This document shows, in pieces, positions 29,941 to 41,682 of a stretch of 64,000 bases of DNA. Each line of letters begins with the position of its first letter. Position 1 is the stretch's first letter. Under the pieces are notes generated by a model. It saw only the letters and a list, made by a program, of their open reading frames with translations, ran no database searches and was not told the DNA's origin. The stretch is from Viridothelium virens. Lineage: Eukaryota > Ascomycota > Dothideomycetes > Trypetheliales > Trypetheliaceae. The position numbers and the translations under genes were made by a program. Location: the NCBI GenBank assembly GCA_010094025.1, contig ML991836.1, positions 62,001 through 126,000 of the forward strand, given 5' to 3'.

Positions 29941-32900
29941 TTAGCGTAAAACATAGTCATTATGAGTTCCAACCTGGGGATCAGCGATTCCTTCAGCACG
30001 TCGGACATTCAGTTCCTGAAGAACCTTTGTGGCAACCGTAATTGCCTCCTGGGGCAGGCCTAGATTATTTAGCGTATGCCTTAGCAACAGACCCTTCGAC
30101 GCTCACTCACCGGCAAGTTCAGCGACCTTCAGAGCGTGCGATCTGCGATTGACTCCCGGCCGAAGCCGGTGAATGTAGGAAAATCCGGTTCCGTCCTCCA
30201 ACACATCCGTACAGTAATACCCGACATTTCCGAAACCCTTTGTCAAATCCGCAAGAACGTGGAAATGCGTCGCAAAAAGCGCCCGACATTTATTGATCCG
30301 AGCGAGATGATCGAGACAAGCGAAGCCCAATGCAATACCATCCTCAGGAGTCGTTCCACGACCCACTTCGTCCATGATGACGAAAGAGCGCTCCGTCGCG
30401 TTCTTCAAAATTTCGGCACTTTCGAGCATCTCGACCATGAATGTCGATTGGTCGCGTGAGAGATTGTCCGCGGATCCTACTCGACTGAAGACTTTATCCA
30501 CGAGACCCAATTCCGCATACATTGCTGGGACGAATGATCCGGTCTGAGCGAGAATAGTGATCAAAGCGTTTTGACGGAGATATGTGCTCTTTCCGGCCAT
30601 GTTTGGACCAGTTATGAATAGGAGCTTTTCCTTCGAGTCCATCCGACAATCATTTGCGGTGAAACCGACACCTTTTTCTGCGAGGCCCAGATCCACCATG
30701 GGATGCCTACCCCCGATGATGGTTTGCGAAGTACCATTATTCAGGATGGGTCGAACCCAGTTTCGTTCGCTCGCAACGGTGGCATAGGAGCAAGCAACAT
30801 CGAGCTCATCTAGCACGGCTGCGTTTCGGCGGAGCGTGGTGAGCTGTTTTGCAACTTCTTCGCATAATCCAGCAAATATTTTCTGTTCCTCAGCCCGAAT
30901 CCGCATTCGCACAGTTTCCATCCGCTCTCCAAGCTGGCTCCATGCCGGATAATGGAATGAAGCTGTGGACTTGCTTGAGCTGACCAGTCTGGCGTCCCCA
31001 AGCTTATCAATCAATTTGACGGGCGTCTTATGTTTGAGGTGACAGAAATGGCCCATTCCAGGGGTCATTTTGAGTGTCACGTTTGGTGCCCCCAGCTTTT
31101 GTTGTAGATCTTCGATTAGACTGCCTTGCTCTACCCATAGCTGATCTAGACTCCTATGAAGTCTGTTTAGATTCGTGCTTGCATGACGTCTCATGATCCA
31201 GGGTTCGCCTGATGGGTCTATCCGAGCATATGTGCTTCCACCATTGATTATTCCCGTTAATGAAAACTCGGATTCTGTTTCGGAAGAGGTCGAATCTGAT
31301 GTGCTTCCGCTCTCGCGAAAGACCCTTGTTTCCGTTCCTCCAGTTTCAGCAAGCTGCTTTTCAGAAAGTTCATCTTCGTCAATTGCGGCAGTAATCTGGC
31401 TAGCCAACATCTTTGGGATTTCTGTATCAATTCGTCCGAGGAGGCGAGGAACAGCGTTCAGATTTCTGTTGGTGCTCTCGACAAGCTCATCTTCGCTATC
31501 TTGGGACTCTCTGATACGGAGAACTATATCCCCTGTCACATCGATTGTCTTCGAAAGCGCTAGCAAATCATCGGCATCAGCCCTTCCAAGCGAAAACTTT
31601 GTTAAGAGCCGAGAGGCATCAAAGGCGCGTTTCAACAATTTTTGGATGCTGTGTCGTAGGGGCGCGTCTTTCAAGAATGCCTCCACGAGATTGAGTCGAT
31701 CGACGATGACAGGCAAACTCAACGAGGGCCAAACTGTCACATATAAGCTCATATACACTAGCGATGCAAAGAAAACGTACGCAGACGGTTAGTAAGCAGC
31801 CTTGAGCCGCTTCTAGTGACAGTCTTTCGGAGAACGTGAAGAAGACTGCCTTTGAAGAATCCGTCCCGTAGAGTGCTCTTGATTTCTAACGCGTTGATGC
31901 TATACCTGTCGATACTGAGGTACTCACTTTGACGAACGGGGGGCTGAAGCTTCACGTCCGATTTCTGAAGACGTTCCTGAACGTAATGCAGAGCAAGCGC
32001 TGCTGCAGCCTCTTCTTCCGGAGAGAACTTCTTCATTTCATCCTCTGTCAAAGGCCGTTCTAGAAGGCCCGACCAAAACGATGGCGAGGCTACACTCTCA
32101 GAGGGATTGTGCCATGTAATTCCGCAGCGAGTCTCTTTGAGTATTGATATCACTGGATTCTCCTGCGTATCCTGTTCAAACACACTATCGAGCACAACTT
32201 CGCTAGGAGAAATCCTCGCAAGTGCTGATGGAAGGGATGTAGTGTCAATGGATTGCACGAAGAAGCTGCTACTCGATAAATCCAGCCATGCTATCCCGAG
32301 TTTTTCATGTTTCTGGCCGTGATTAAGATGAATGCTGAGGAGATAATTATTCTTATCCGGATCCAGAAAATCCTCATCTATCAGCGTACCGGCGGTGACA
32401 ACCCTTTCTACTTTCCGATCAAAACTTAGTCCTCCAGGCTTGGCACGATCAGCGGGGGCATTTGGATATTCCTCGCTGATGGCAACGTGTTTCTTTAGAT
32501 CCATTACCAGGATTCTCAGGTATTTGACAAGATATTGGTACTGAAAGCCAGACTAAGACAAGTAATCAGGATTTGAAGCTCATGCAGACGCTGGGTTCCT
32601 GACCATTGGGACTCTACCAACGCTAGTTTTCCTTTGAGCAATCTTCAAATTCAATAAGGGCCCGTACTCTTCGGCTTGCTCGAAGTATAGCTTCCTCAAT
32701 CATGATTAGTGCCAGACAAATCTGCAATGCTGCAGCACTGTACCTCGTAGAAGTTGCCGACTCGTGTCAGTATAACACAATCATCGTACTTGCGCATATT
32801 ATTTTGCACTCCCCGAAGAACGGTTGGATATTCAAGAGCATCCTCGTCATCAACATGACCGTCCTTAGGCCGGACGATCAGTCCTTGTGGTAGGTCATCG

Positions 32901-33100
32901 AGCTTCACCGTCGCTCGTGACCGTTTGAGTGCGCTCCGAGCGTTGTAGGCGCGTTTGATTGTTGTACCTAGAGTTGCCCATCGTGTGGGTGTCGAGCAAA
33001 AGCTCCTCCGTGATACCGGACAGGTGTACGCGAGACATCGGTGCCTGACCCTGATAGTGGCAGCAATGGTAGAACCACATAAGCTGACTGAACTTGGCAT
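29941..33100 (-). CDS. msh1: Mitochondrial DNA mismatch-repair protein MSH1 (MutS family)
   Basis: Five exons (33100..32744, 32690..32604, 32552..31781, 31733..30111, 30059..29941) encode about 985 aa with agreeing phases. The N-terminus is Arg/Ser/Thr-rich (a presequence), then ALEYPTVLRGVQNNMRKYDD and LTRVGNFYE|LYFEQAEEYG, the MutS mismatch-binding Phe-x-Glu in RVGNFYEL. SGFQYQYLVKYLR and the connector domain follow. The ATPase has Walker A in FITGPNMAGKSTYLRQNALI, Walker B in SFVIMDEVGRGTTPEDGIAL, and FATHFHVLADL. The last small exon supplies LPQEAITVATKVLQEL and the stop. MSH1 maintains mitochondrial DNA. A 241-bp region separates its ATG from the divergent UROD gene. Confidence 0.93.
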
Positions 33101-33341
33101 ACGGGCATGATAAGACTGTGCCACAGTTAAGATGAGAGTGATGGTCCGAAGAGTGCTGGATCGGTCCCAGCGCGGAGGTCTGGATGGAGATGCGGCTCTG
33201 CGGTTCATCCCGAATAGGTGCTGCAATCCCTGCATATCCACCAGCTTATTTCCCGGCGCAATGGCACCTACGTAATCGAAACAACTCTGCGAAATTGAGG
33301 TCAACGAGGTACCTGGCGTAGCAATACAGCCAATTTCATCC

Positions 33342-34687
33342 ATGATGGCGAGCAGATTCGAGCCAATGCAAAATGATTTGTTGTTGCGAACAGCAAAGGG
33401 TCAGAATCGCTCCAGTTTGCACGAAGAATTTCCAGTACTGAAGCTGACTTCTGCGCTCCAGGCGAGCAAGTCAAGCGGCCACCAATGTGGGTTATGAGGC
33501 AAGGTCTGTCTGAGCATCTCACCATCTTTTATACCCATTTCGTTCAAAGGACTGACCGTTCTCAGCCGGCAGGTATCTTCCCGAATACCACAAAGAAAAG
33601 GGCAGCAAAGACTTTTTTGAATGCTGTCGTAACCCCGAAGTTGCATCCAACCTGACCATCCAGCCCATCGACCATTTTCCAGGTTTAATAGATGCTGCTA
33701 TAATCTTTTCAGACATACTTGTAATACCGCAGGCGATGGGAATGGAGGTCGTCATGGAGGAAGGCAAAGGCCCTGTCTTTCCGCATCCCATGCGTACACC
33801 AGATGAGCAATACAAGAAGATTATGGCGAACGAAGTCGACGTCAAGGAATCATTAGATTATGTATATCAAGCAATAACTCTGACGAGGCAAAAGCTCAAA
33901 GGACGAGTGCCACTCATCGGCTTCTGCGGTGCTCCTTGGACTTTGCTCTCTTACATGGTCGAAGGCGGAGGCAGCAAGATGTTCTTTAACGCCAAAACCT
34001 GGATTTACAAATATCCACAAGAAAGTAAAAATTTGCTACAAAAGACCACCGAGATATGTATTGAGTACCTCGCGCAACAAGTCGTTGCAGGCGCACAGGT
34101 ACGGAAACACGTTGAGATAACAGCGGCTGTTACTTTGGTACGCTCCAGTTGCTGATTAGCCCAGATCGTCCAAATCTTCGATTCATGGGCAGGTGAACTG
34201 TCCGCCCAATCCTTTGATACCTTCTCCTTACCGTACCTGAAACAAATCGCAACTGAACTTCCAAAGCGCCTCGCCAGTCTTGGACAAGCTACTGTTCCAA
34301 TGATCGTATTTGCGAAGGGAGCACCATTCGCTTTGGAACGACTCTGCGATTCGAACTACAACGTCATTGGACTGGACTGGTTGCATGAACCAGCTGAAGC
34401 ATACAGAATTGCCCAAAAAGCGGGAAAAGTTGTTCAAGGTAATGCAGATCCTGGCATATTGTACGGGAATGCCGCTTCAACAACGGCTGTGGTCGAAAAC
34501 ATGGTGAGAGGGTTTGGCGGCGGAAAGCAAGGTTGGATCGCAAATCTTGGCCACGGTACGAAAAGAGTAACTTTGTTAGAGACTGGATAGTACTAATCGT
34601 TGTTTCAAAGGTATCACGCCGTACGCGAAACCTGAGGCCCTTGAATTCTATTTACAAGAGATTAAACGAGTTGCAACAGCGTCGTGA
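33342..34687 (+). CDS. hem12: Uroporphyrinogen decarboxylase
   Basis: Five exons (33342..33399, 33462..33503, 33566..34098, 34165..34555, 34611..34687) encode about 366 aa. Two adjacent ATGs start the frame ([12 protein letters not shown]). The family signatures are both present: [17 protein letters not shown], split over exons 2 and 3, and [20 protein letters not shown]. Other marks are [53 protein letters not shown] and [20 protein letters not shown]. The invariant Arg and Asp residues of the active site (RQAGR, FSDIL) are present. The enzyme converts uroporphyrinogen III to coproporphyrinogen III in the cytosol, the fifth haem step. Length equals the family norm. Divergent from MSH1. Confidence 0.95.
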
Positions 34688-34799
34688 TTGAGGAAAGGGA
34701 TATATGAGTATGACCACCAAAACACGAGCTCATGAGATATGACAACCGACCTTCAGACGTTTCGACGGACGAATTTTAAGCTGGACATATGTGTTATCT

Positions 34800-35361
34800 T
34801 CATACCCCTATGTCCTCGTACCTTGATCATAAAAGTCAGCGCACTCATGTGAAGTCTGCAACCTGGTATTTCTGTCACTGACCAGTCCTGGGGCCTTTCT
34901 TTAATGAATTTACTCATTAGCTGCTCACACTCTTGGCTATCAAGATTCACAACTTCGATGCCCCGCTGTTTTAGGTAGACTTCACCACCAACAAAAGTTT
35001 TATTTTCACCGAGGACTACTCGCTTCACCTTGTACATTACACAGGCGCCCGTGCACATGTCGCATGGCGAAAGGGTTGTGTACATCGTCGCTCCTTTGTA
35101 TGCAGATGCAGGTAATCGACCTGCATTTTCCAAAGCAGCAATTTCAGCCTGGATGGACTCTATCAGGCCTGTTCAGCAAGATTGCATCTCGTGTTCACAT
35201 ACATGAATGGTCGGGCTGCTTTTCTGGAATCTCATGTTGTGGCCACGTCCCAGTATTCTGCCTTCGGCGGATATCAAACATGCTCCTATTGGAACGCCTC
35301 CCTCCGTGGCACCTAGACGTGCTTCTTCTAGAGCAACCTGAAAGCCAGTGTCGGATTCCAT
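34800..35361 (-). CDS. fcy1: Cytosine deaminase (yeast type)
   Basis: Three exons (35361..35203, 35148..34883, 34821..34800) encode about 148 aa. The first intron interrupts the zinc motif: exon 1 ends ...SSPTIH and exon 2 begins AEIAALENAGRLP, rebuilding the HAE zinc ligand and catalytic Glu. Exon 2 has the second zinc motif in TLSPCDMCTGACVMY and the end FIKERPQDW. The third exon is only 22 nt and gives YEDIGV-stop, matching the WNEDIGE tail of yeast Fcy1. The enzyme deaminates cytosine to uracil in pyrimidine salvage and also converts 5-fluorocytosine. A MITE begins 29 bp upstream of the ATG (35390), so the promoter or leader is composed of transposon sequence. Confidence 0.93.
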
Positions 35362-36516
35362 GACTGAGGTAATCTTGTAGCGAACAGTACAGTGGTCATT
35401 TTTGAAGTGGGAGAGTGCTAGACAGGGATGTATAGTGCATGACTTGATTGGCCATCAAGGACAGCTCTAGTCCTTGACTGTATAGCTGCTACAGGTATCA
35501 ATTCTTTTGACTGGTCGTAACATTACTCACTAAGTCTGTAAATGGATTAGCGATATAGACTAGTCAGGGCTAATACGAATACTGATTGGTAGCATTCAGG
35601 GGCCCCCCCCGTCTAGCGCTTTCCCACTTCAAAAATGACCACTGTACGGCACGGAATGCAAGGAATTGTTGAATGGCCAATAAGAGACTCACGCACAGGT
35701 CTAGCTGCAGCGGTGAAAATTCCAATCACAGGGTCTGTTTGAAACACCTGCAGTAATCTCTAGACTGTAATAGCGCTGATATAGTGCTGATTGGTGGAAT
35801 GCTAGGTGACAGGATGATTAAGACGGTTTGGCAATCTTAATCTTATGACGTTGCTAGCCGTCAAGGATCCCAATAAAGTTTTGAGCACCAAAACCACACA
35901 GAGATACTCCGTACCCAGCTGCCAATCATCAACTCACTAAGATGGGTGGTGGCTACGCAAGGCAGCACGGGCGAACTTTTTGCCCGGCGGCGAGGAGAAT
36001 GATGGGTGTGGGCGTAGGTGTAAGGTAGTTAAGGCTGGTCTTCAGAGTTCCATATTCTTCCATGACCTCCCGAAGCAGCCTAGCGTCCTCTAAAGCCCGA
36101 CGTCCGAAGGTGGATGGCAGCTCACCAGGCTTTGAATTTTAAATCCTCACTCTCTGCGCCTCACTCTACTCTGGCCATATCTATCGCCTATCTTGAGTGC
36201 CGTTCAGCGTCGTTGCCGATCCGCACTCTTCTCTCCAACTCCACTCCTCGACTGATACAGGAAGCTGCAAAAGTCCTCTTGACCGTATCCCGCCTAGCAC
36301 CTTCCTATCGCTTTCTCCCAGCTGATCGTATTCACTCTGAATCCTCCTCGATCCCTGACGGACGACCGGTCAGAGCGTACCGCCGGAAGTCGCACATTCA
36401 CAGTGGTTGTCACTGAGAAAACGGGTCGCACTAGCCCTTGAGCCTTGGCCTAGGGTACTTCTGCCTCGAGTCCTGCCTGCACAGCTTCATCACAGCCTTA
36501 TTGAAGTCCCGCAATC
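35362..36516. other. Divergent intergenic region with MITE and long leader
   Basis: Contains the MITE (35390-35644), then about 300 bp with a small perfect hairpin (GATTAAGA at 35816-35823, TCTTAATC at 35835-35842) and one TACTCCGTAC at 35905. A pyrimidine-rich stretch (about 36110-36330) is probably the YDJ1 promoter and 5' leader. No further gene recognised. Confidence 0.5.
35390..35644. mobile_element. MITE with 38-bp terminal inverted repeats and TA target duplication
   Basis: The left end (35390-35427) begins CAGTGGTCATTTTTGAAGTG. The right end (35607-35644), reverse-complemented, matches it over 38 bases with three differences, all transitions. TA lies on both sides (35388-35389 and 35645-35646), the target duplication of Tc1/mariner-type elements, whose ends often start CAGT. 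Total length is 255 bp with no coding capacity, so this is a non-autonomous element. It sits 27-29 bp before the cytosine deaminase ATG. Copy number and the autonomous partner cannot be seen from this window. Confidence 0.8.
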
Positions 36517-37971
36517 ATGGTGAAGGAAACTAAATTCTATGACGTGTTGGGGGTAAGTATTGTATTACAAGCTATGCAGAATGGTAATCTGACTGTAGTA
36601 GGTCACGCCTGATGCCAGCGAGTCCCAGCTGAAATCGGCGTATAAGAAGGGTGCCCTGAAACACCATCCAGGTGAGCAATCCGAAATAATAAAGTTGATT
36701 TGGTCAAGAATTTCTCTAACCGCAGCATAGACAAAAATGCCCACAATCCAGAAGCTGCAGATAAATTCAAGTCTCTCTCTCACGCATACGAAGTCCTATC
36801 AGATCCCCAGAAACGTCAGATCTATGATCAGTATGGCGAAGAAGGGCTCGAGCAAGGAGGTGCTGGCGGCGGCATGGCTGCAGAGGATCTTTTTGCACAA
36901 TTCTTCGGTGGTGGCGGAGGCCCTTTTGGAGGCATGTTCGGAGGCATGGGTGGCGGCATGGGTGGTATGGGCGGTATGGGCGGCGGCATGAGGGACACCG
37001 GTCCAAAGAAAGCCAAACCTATCATGCATACCCACAAAGTCTCCTTGGAAGACATTTACCGGGGAAAAGTGTCGAAGCTTGCATTGCAAAAGTCGGTCAT
37101 CTGCCCCAAGTGTGATGGACGAGGTGGTAAGGAGGGCGCCGTTAGAAAATGCTCTGGCTGCGATGGTATCGGTATGAAGACGATGATGCGGCAGATGGGA
37201 CCCATGATCCAGCGATTTCAGACTGTCTGCCAAGATTGCAATGGCGAAGGAGAGATAATCCGCGAGCGTGACCGATGCAAGCAATGCAACGGCAAGAAGA
37301 CGATTGTGGAGCGTAAAGTCCTTCACGTCCATGTCGACCGAGGTGTCCGCAGCGGGACCAAAATCCCATTCGTTGGTGAGGGTGACCAGTTACCCGGCGT
37401 TCAGGCAGGTGATGTCGTTTTCGAAATTGAGCAAAAGCCACACCCCCGATTTGAGCGAAAAGAGGACGATCTCTTCTACCATGCGGAGATTGATCTTCTC
37501 ACTGCTCTTGCAGGCGGGACTATCAATATCGAGCACTTGGACGATCGATGGGTATCCATCGAAATCCAGCCTGGTGAGGTTATTAGCAATGGTCAGAACT
37601 CCTCTTTGCACCAATTCCCACCCAGAGCTAACCATGAAGTAGGCGACGTCAAAGTAATTCGCGGCCAAGGTATGCCATCGTACCGCCACCATGATTTCGG
37701 CAACCTTTATCTGCAATTTTCGGTCAAATTTCCCGATCGGCTTGGCGGTCCAAACGGCGAACCGATGTCCCAGCAAGACAGGGCTGCGCTCGAGAAAGTT
37801 CTGGGACCACGAAAGCAATTCGAGCAGCCACCTCCCGATTCGATGGTTGAGGACTTCCAGCTCGAAGAAGTTGACCCAATGAGGGACCAACGCGCACACA
37901 ACGCTACGATGGAAGATGATAGCGACGACATGCATTCCGGACCTGAGAGGGTGCAGTGTGCATCACAGTAA
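36517..37971 (+). CDS. ydj1: Type I DnaJ/Hsp40 co-chaperone (Ydj1-like)
   Basis: Four exons (36517..36552, 36602..36671, 36731..37591, 37643..37971) encode about 431 aa. Order of parts: J domain ([23 protein letters not shown] motif rebuilt across intron 2), Gly/Phe-Met-rich linker (about 80-115), four zinc-finger repeats ([33 protein letters not shown]), C-terminal substrate-binding domains with [20 protein letters not shown], and the CaaX end CASQ. CASQ matches yeast Ydj1 exactly and predicts farnesylation. Intron 3 (37592-37642, with CTAAC and TAG end) is 51 nt with no in-frame stop; removing it gives the usual [16 protein letters not shown] join. It delivers clients to Hsp70 in the cytosol and at the ER and mitochondrial surface. 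Confidence 0.95.
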
Positions 37972-38413
37972 AGGACTGGTTCAGTTATTACACCCGTTCT
38001 TCATGCCACCCACGTCTTTTCACGATAATGCTGTATCATTGTTGCTACTGGCGTTCTTGGGTATTCAGGACGCATCTAGGTAACTGCCTCTGACACGGCT
38101 CACCCAGGCTCGATTACGACTCTAGAGCGAGTGGCTTTCTCTCTTATGCTCCATGCCAGGTAGTTCACTTCCATACCGCAGGGGGAAATTACATGGCATA
38201 TAAGAATAGATAGATCTCTTTAACCTGACACTGCAGTCTCTCCATTTTCCGAATGCATGGCATTACTCACGGGGGCTTATTATATGTGGCGTCCGCGTAT
38301 CCTATTCTAATAAGTCTGCAATACAAAACTGTCTAGATCCAACCTCATCTCCTAGATTGCCTTAAAAAGCGTTCGCATCCGTGCGATTAGGAGCCTCGAA
38401 AGCACCGGCGGCA
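37972..38413. other. Intergenic between convergent genes
   Basis: About 440 bp between YDJ1 and the GNAT gene 3' ends. No feature recognised. Confidence 0.5.
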
Positions 38414-39727
38414 CTATAGCCTGTCTAAATCCACCCTCATCCACCACATCTCCCACCCTCTTCGTCCACCCAATGCCTTCATTACCCTCACACTCGCCTC
38501 GTTGTCCTCCAATACCTCGCTATGCGCCCACCGTTCGCCCTCGCTCATCCCATATGCATCCATCTTCTCCGTGAACAACTTCGCCGTCACCGCCTTCGCC
38601 AGTCCAAGACCCCGAAACGCGGTCTCAACGTGTAGCGAGGAAAGGGAGCCATCAACGCCCAGAAAAGCCCAAGCGATGGGGTCATCCGGACCGATTGGCT
38701 CACCCTCAGCCGATGCGTGCGAGACATGAGCCGAGGGTTTGTGATGCACAAACGTCGGAAGACGCCTTATGCAGATGGACGGGAGGAGACGCATCGTCTG
38801 TTCGCGTCGAGGGATATGGGTGCGAGCGCGAACAGTGCTAAGATCTCGCTCTTGCATCGCAGACCAGTAGAGCCCATCGAGCAGACCCTTCGTCCCCAGA
38901 TACTGTGGCGGCGTGGCAGGAAGGCCGCTCCCCCCCTGCTCCATAACCACCGTCTTCTCCGCACTACTCTCCTTCTCATCCCGGCTCTCCGCGACCTCGA
39001 CTCTCCGCGCCACCTCATCTATATCAAAATACCAGCACCGATACTCTGCCGCAAACACCCCATCCACGCCCCACTCCTCCTGCGGCACGAGCCCAAACTC
39101 CTCCCGCACAATCCACGCCACAGACTCATGGATCGCCCCAAGCAAAATAAACCGGCTCTCCCGCCGCTCCTCCTCACTCAGCCTCTCCACCCCTCGACTC
39201 TTCCTCAGCTCCACCAACACCGGGTCCTCCTCCCCGACCTTCTCCGCGCGCTCCCTCGCCGCCAGCCCCGCCGCGCGACGCTCTTCATACCCATCCGCAT
39301 CTTGAGCAAGTGGGTACGGCAGCTCCTTGATATACTGCAGCACGGCGCGGAGCTGCAGGACCGCGAGCTGCTCGTCGGCCGTTCTGATCTCCTGCTCTAC
39401 TAGCTCGCGTTTCAGATGGTCGGCGCTCGTCTCATCGTGCCAGACGCGGTCGAGCTCGAGGCTGGAGAACAGGAAGACTTGGCCTTCGGGGCGGCGCGAG
39501 CGGTCGCAGTAGGCGAGGGTGAAGACGCGGGGGAGGAGGGTGGTGGTGTTGGGGGGGAAGGTGGCGAGGACGAATTCGGAGGCTGTGCGGAGGGGGCATT
39601 GCAGGCGGCGATAGAGGTTGATGCCGGCTGGGAGAGAGGGTTTGAGAAGGGAGGGGAGCGAAGAGGGTTGGACGGGGGAATGGTGGTAGATTGTGATTGA
39701 AGACGAGGTGGGAGCGGGGTCGCTCAT
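38414..39727 (-). CDS. GNAT-family N-acetyltransferase, long fungal type
   Basis: An intronless, GC-rich frame. I start at MSDPAPTSSSITIYHHSP (437 aa); an upstream in-frame ATG at 39772 would add 15 residues. The N-terminal 300 residues are Glu/Arg-rich with no named domain, including a likely helical stretch with many acidic and basic residues around positions 110-190. The C-terminal part has the acetyl-CoA fold: DDPIAWAFLGVDGSLSSLHV, ETAFRGLGLAKAVTAKLFTE (the R-x2-G-x-G/A loop) and HSEVLEDNEASVRVMKALGG, followed by GWEMWWMRVDL. This resembles the FR47/glycine N-acyltransferase-like group, common in filamentous fungi and without assigned substrate. Codon GC content is clearly higher than in neighbouring genes such as RPP0. 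Confidence 0.8.
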   Translation of the reverse strand: MSDPAPTSSSITIYHHSPVQPSSLPSLLKPSLPAGINLYRRLQCPLRTASEFVLATFPPNTTTLLPRVFTLAYCDRSRRPEGQVFLFSSLELDRVWHDETSADHLKRELVEQEIRTADEQLAVLQLRAVLQYIKELPYPLAQDADGYEERRAAGLAARERAEKVGEEDPVLVELRKSRGVERLSEEERRESRFILLGAIHESVAWIVREEFGLVPQEEWGVDGVFAAEYRCWYFDIDEVARRVEVAESRDEKESSAEKTVVMEQGGSGLPATPPQYLGTKGLLDGLYWSAMQERDLSTVRARTHIPRREQTMRLLPSICIRRLPTFVHHKPSAHVSHASAEGEPIGPDDPIAWAFLGVDGSLSSLHVETAFRGLGLAKAVTAKLFTEKMDAYGMSEGERWAHSEVLEDNEASVRVMKALGGRRGWEMWWMRVDLDRL

Positions 39728-40578
39728 GGTCGATGGAGGGGTCAGGTACCAAGACTGAAACTTCTGGTGCATGTAGCCACAGATTTATCTCCGGCTTTGA
39801 CGAATTTTGGCAATAGATGAGTCATTGTGTGTGAAAGCCGTGCCACTTCTGTGCTTGCTAATGCAGATGCAGGATCATATTCATTCGCACCCCTGGTTAA
39901 ATGAACATAAAGCATTGGTCAGTCTGGATGCAACACTGAGCTACTCTAGGCATCTTTACTACAACTTTCCACGTGACGAATATTGACAACAGATTTGTTG
40001 GCAGGTCGAAGGGTCTTGCAGTAGATAACGATTCAGGATCACAATGATGCAGACTAATTGGCAATCACTGAATCATATCGTTCGAGCAGGGTTGACAAGT
40101 AGGTTGTCGTGTCGGGTACGAGAATATGATAAAATCAACTGCCAGAATAGATGTTCTACGAGCTCATCATAAAGCATATCCTGGAGATGATCCACCGTGT
40201 CTTTAATGACAAATTTGGCATAGGTACAGGCGCTATTGACATGTTGTCAGTATCAGTATCGATTGGGTGATTGGCTCAAAGTACGAGGATCAATTTGACG
40301 GGTCATTAAAAAATTAGAGTGTGTTGTTGCGTTGTTTTTATTCCTCAGCGTGAAGACTCAGGGTTAAAAAGGTTTAATCATGATATTTTGAGAATTTCAT
40401 TGAAAGGGATTGACATACCTGGCGTCTGCGAGATGTAAATGCAAGAAGCGGCGAGAGGACGTCATTCGAACAGTCACGCAGGTTATGAGAAATCTTTCTA
40501 TTTGAAATTGTTTCACTTGGCTCTTGATGTATATGACACCATTCGCTACTATGTGACATGCACTGCGTAACCACCCAC
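39728..40578. other. Intergenic between two minus-strand genes
   Basis: GNAT promoter and RPP0 3' side. One CACGTG lies near 39971. No gene recognised. Confidence 0.45.
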
Positions 40579-41682
40579 CTAGTCGAATAGACCCAAGCCC
40601 ATGTCCTCGTCCTAGTCACATAGTTAATGTCTGAACTCGCTCTCGGGCTGTGGGAACTCACCTCTGATTCCTCTTCTTCTTCTTTCTTTTCCTCTTGCTT
40701 CTCTTCTGTAGGAGCACCTCCCGCTGGAGCTGCAGCTGCAGGGGCAGCCGATGCATAATTCTCCGGATTTTTGATTCTGTCCTTGAGCTCCTCAATTCCA
40801 CTCCACTCGTATTCTGTTTCCACGGCAATGGCAAGGGCATTTTTGTAGCTGTTGACCACGGAGTGCATGACAGAGGGAAGGGTAGGATAGTTGACGGCCA
40901 GAGAAACGGTGGCGATGGTGTTGATGGCGGAGGTGAATGCCTTCAACAATTGACTCTCTTCAATGTCGAGAACAGAAGGAGCAAACGTCTGGCCTTGGTC
41001 GTAGATCTGAGAGATGCTCATGCCATAGGTAAAGGGAGAAATATTCAGCATGTTCAGCAAGGTAGCCTCGGACGCACCAACTTTGCTGCCAGCTTCAACG
41101 AGCTTCAAGTCGGTCGTGATTTCAATGGTACCACGGGCAATCTTGGTAGGAACACCAAGAGCTTGGAAGAAAGATGTCTTGCCCGGTTCCATACCTGTAT
41201 TTCCAGCTGGCACGTAGACGTCAAGTGGAGCCAAGGCACCAGCTCTGGCGGGAGCGGCGACACGGTTGCTGAGAATCTTATCACGGGTCGCCTTGAGGTC
41301 AGCGCTGGTGAAGACGAAGCCAACATTGCTGTTGATAGATTATCAGAGATGTTTTTGGATTGAATCACAGACACGTACCCCTTGACATGTGGGAGAAGAC
41401 GCTCGTATTCTGGGAAATCGGTGATGAATCCTTTGATGGCGCGACGGACCATAGTGTTCTTGCCCATCAACACTACCCCTTCGCCGCGAAGGGACTGGCG
41501 GATTTCGTGCATTTGCTGGGAGGAAACATTGTCCACAGAGACTATATAAGCCAGTCAGTGAGGGAAATGGCGAAATGAGAGTTGTCGCAACTGCCCGTAC
41601 CAATGAAGACGGAGTTGTACTTCTCCAACAGATCTTTGAGCTTATCAAAGTAAGCGGCCTTGTTACCTGTTCTGCCCCCCAT
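40579..41682 (-). CDS. rpp0: 60S acidic ribosomal protein P0
   Basis: Four exons (41682..41601, 41541..41379, 41328..40662, 40611..40579) encode about 314 aa. The N-terminal rRNA-binding part reads [20 protein letters not shown], then [36 protein letters not shown] and [20 protein letters not shown]. It is followed by [20 protein letters not shown] and the P1/P2-binding segments. The end is Ala-rich, then Glu/Lys-rich, and the last 33-nt exon supplies [10 protein letters not shown], the conserved stalk tail contacted by elongation factors. P0 anchors the P1/P2 stalk in the large subunit. An intron just before the acidic tail and one after the first 27 codons are typical of fungal ribosomal genes. 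270 bp separate it from the divergent TRM82 gene. Confidence 0.97.

Noticed and set aside
38717-39403. 228-codon forward frame opposite the GNAT gene
   Set aside because: Arg/Leu/His-rich shadow of a GC-rich coding strand; the minus strand has clear acetyltransferase motifs.
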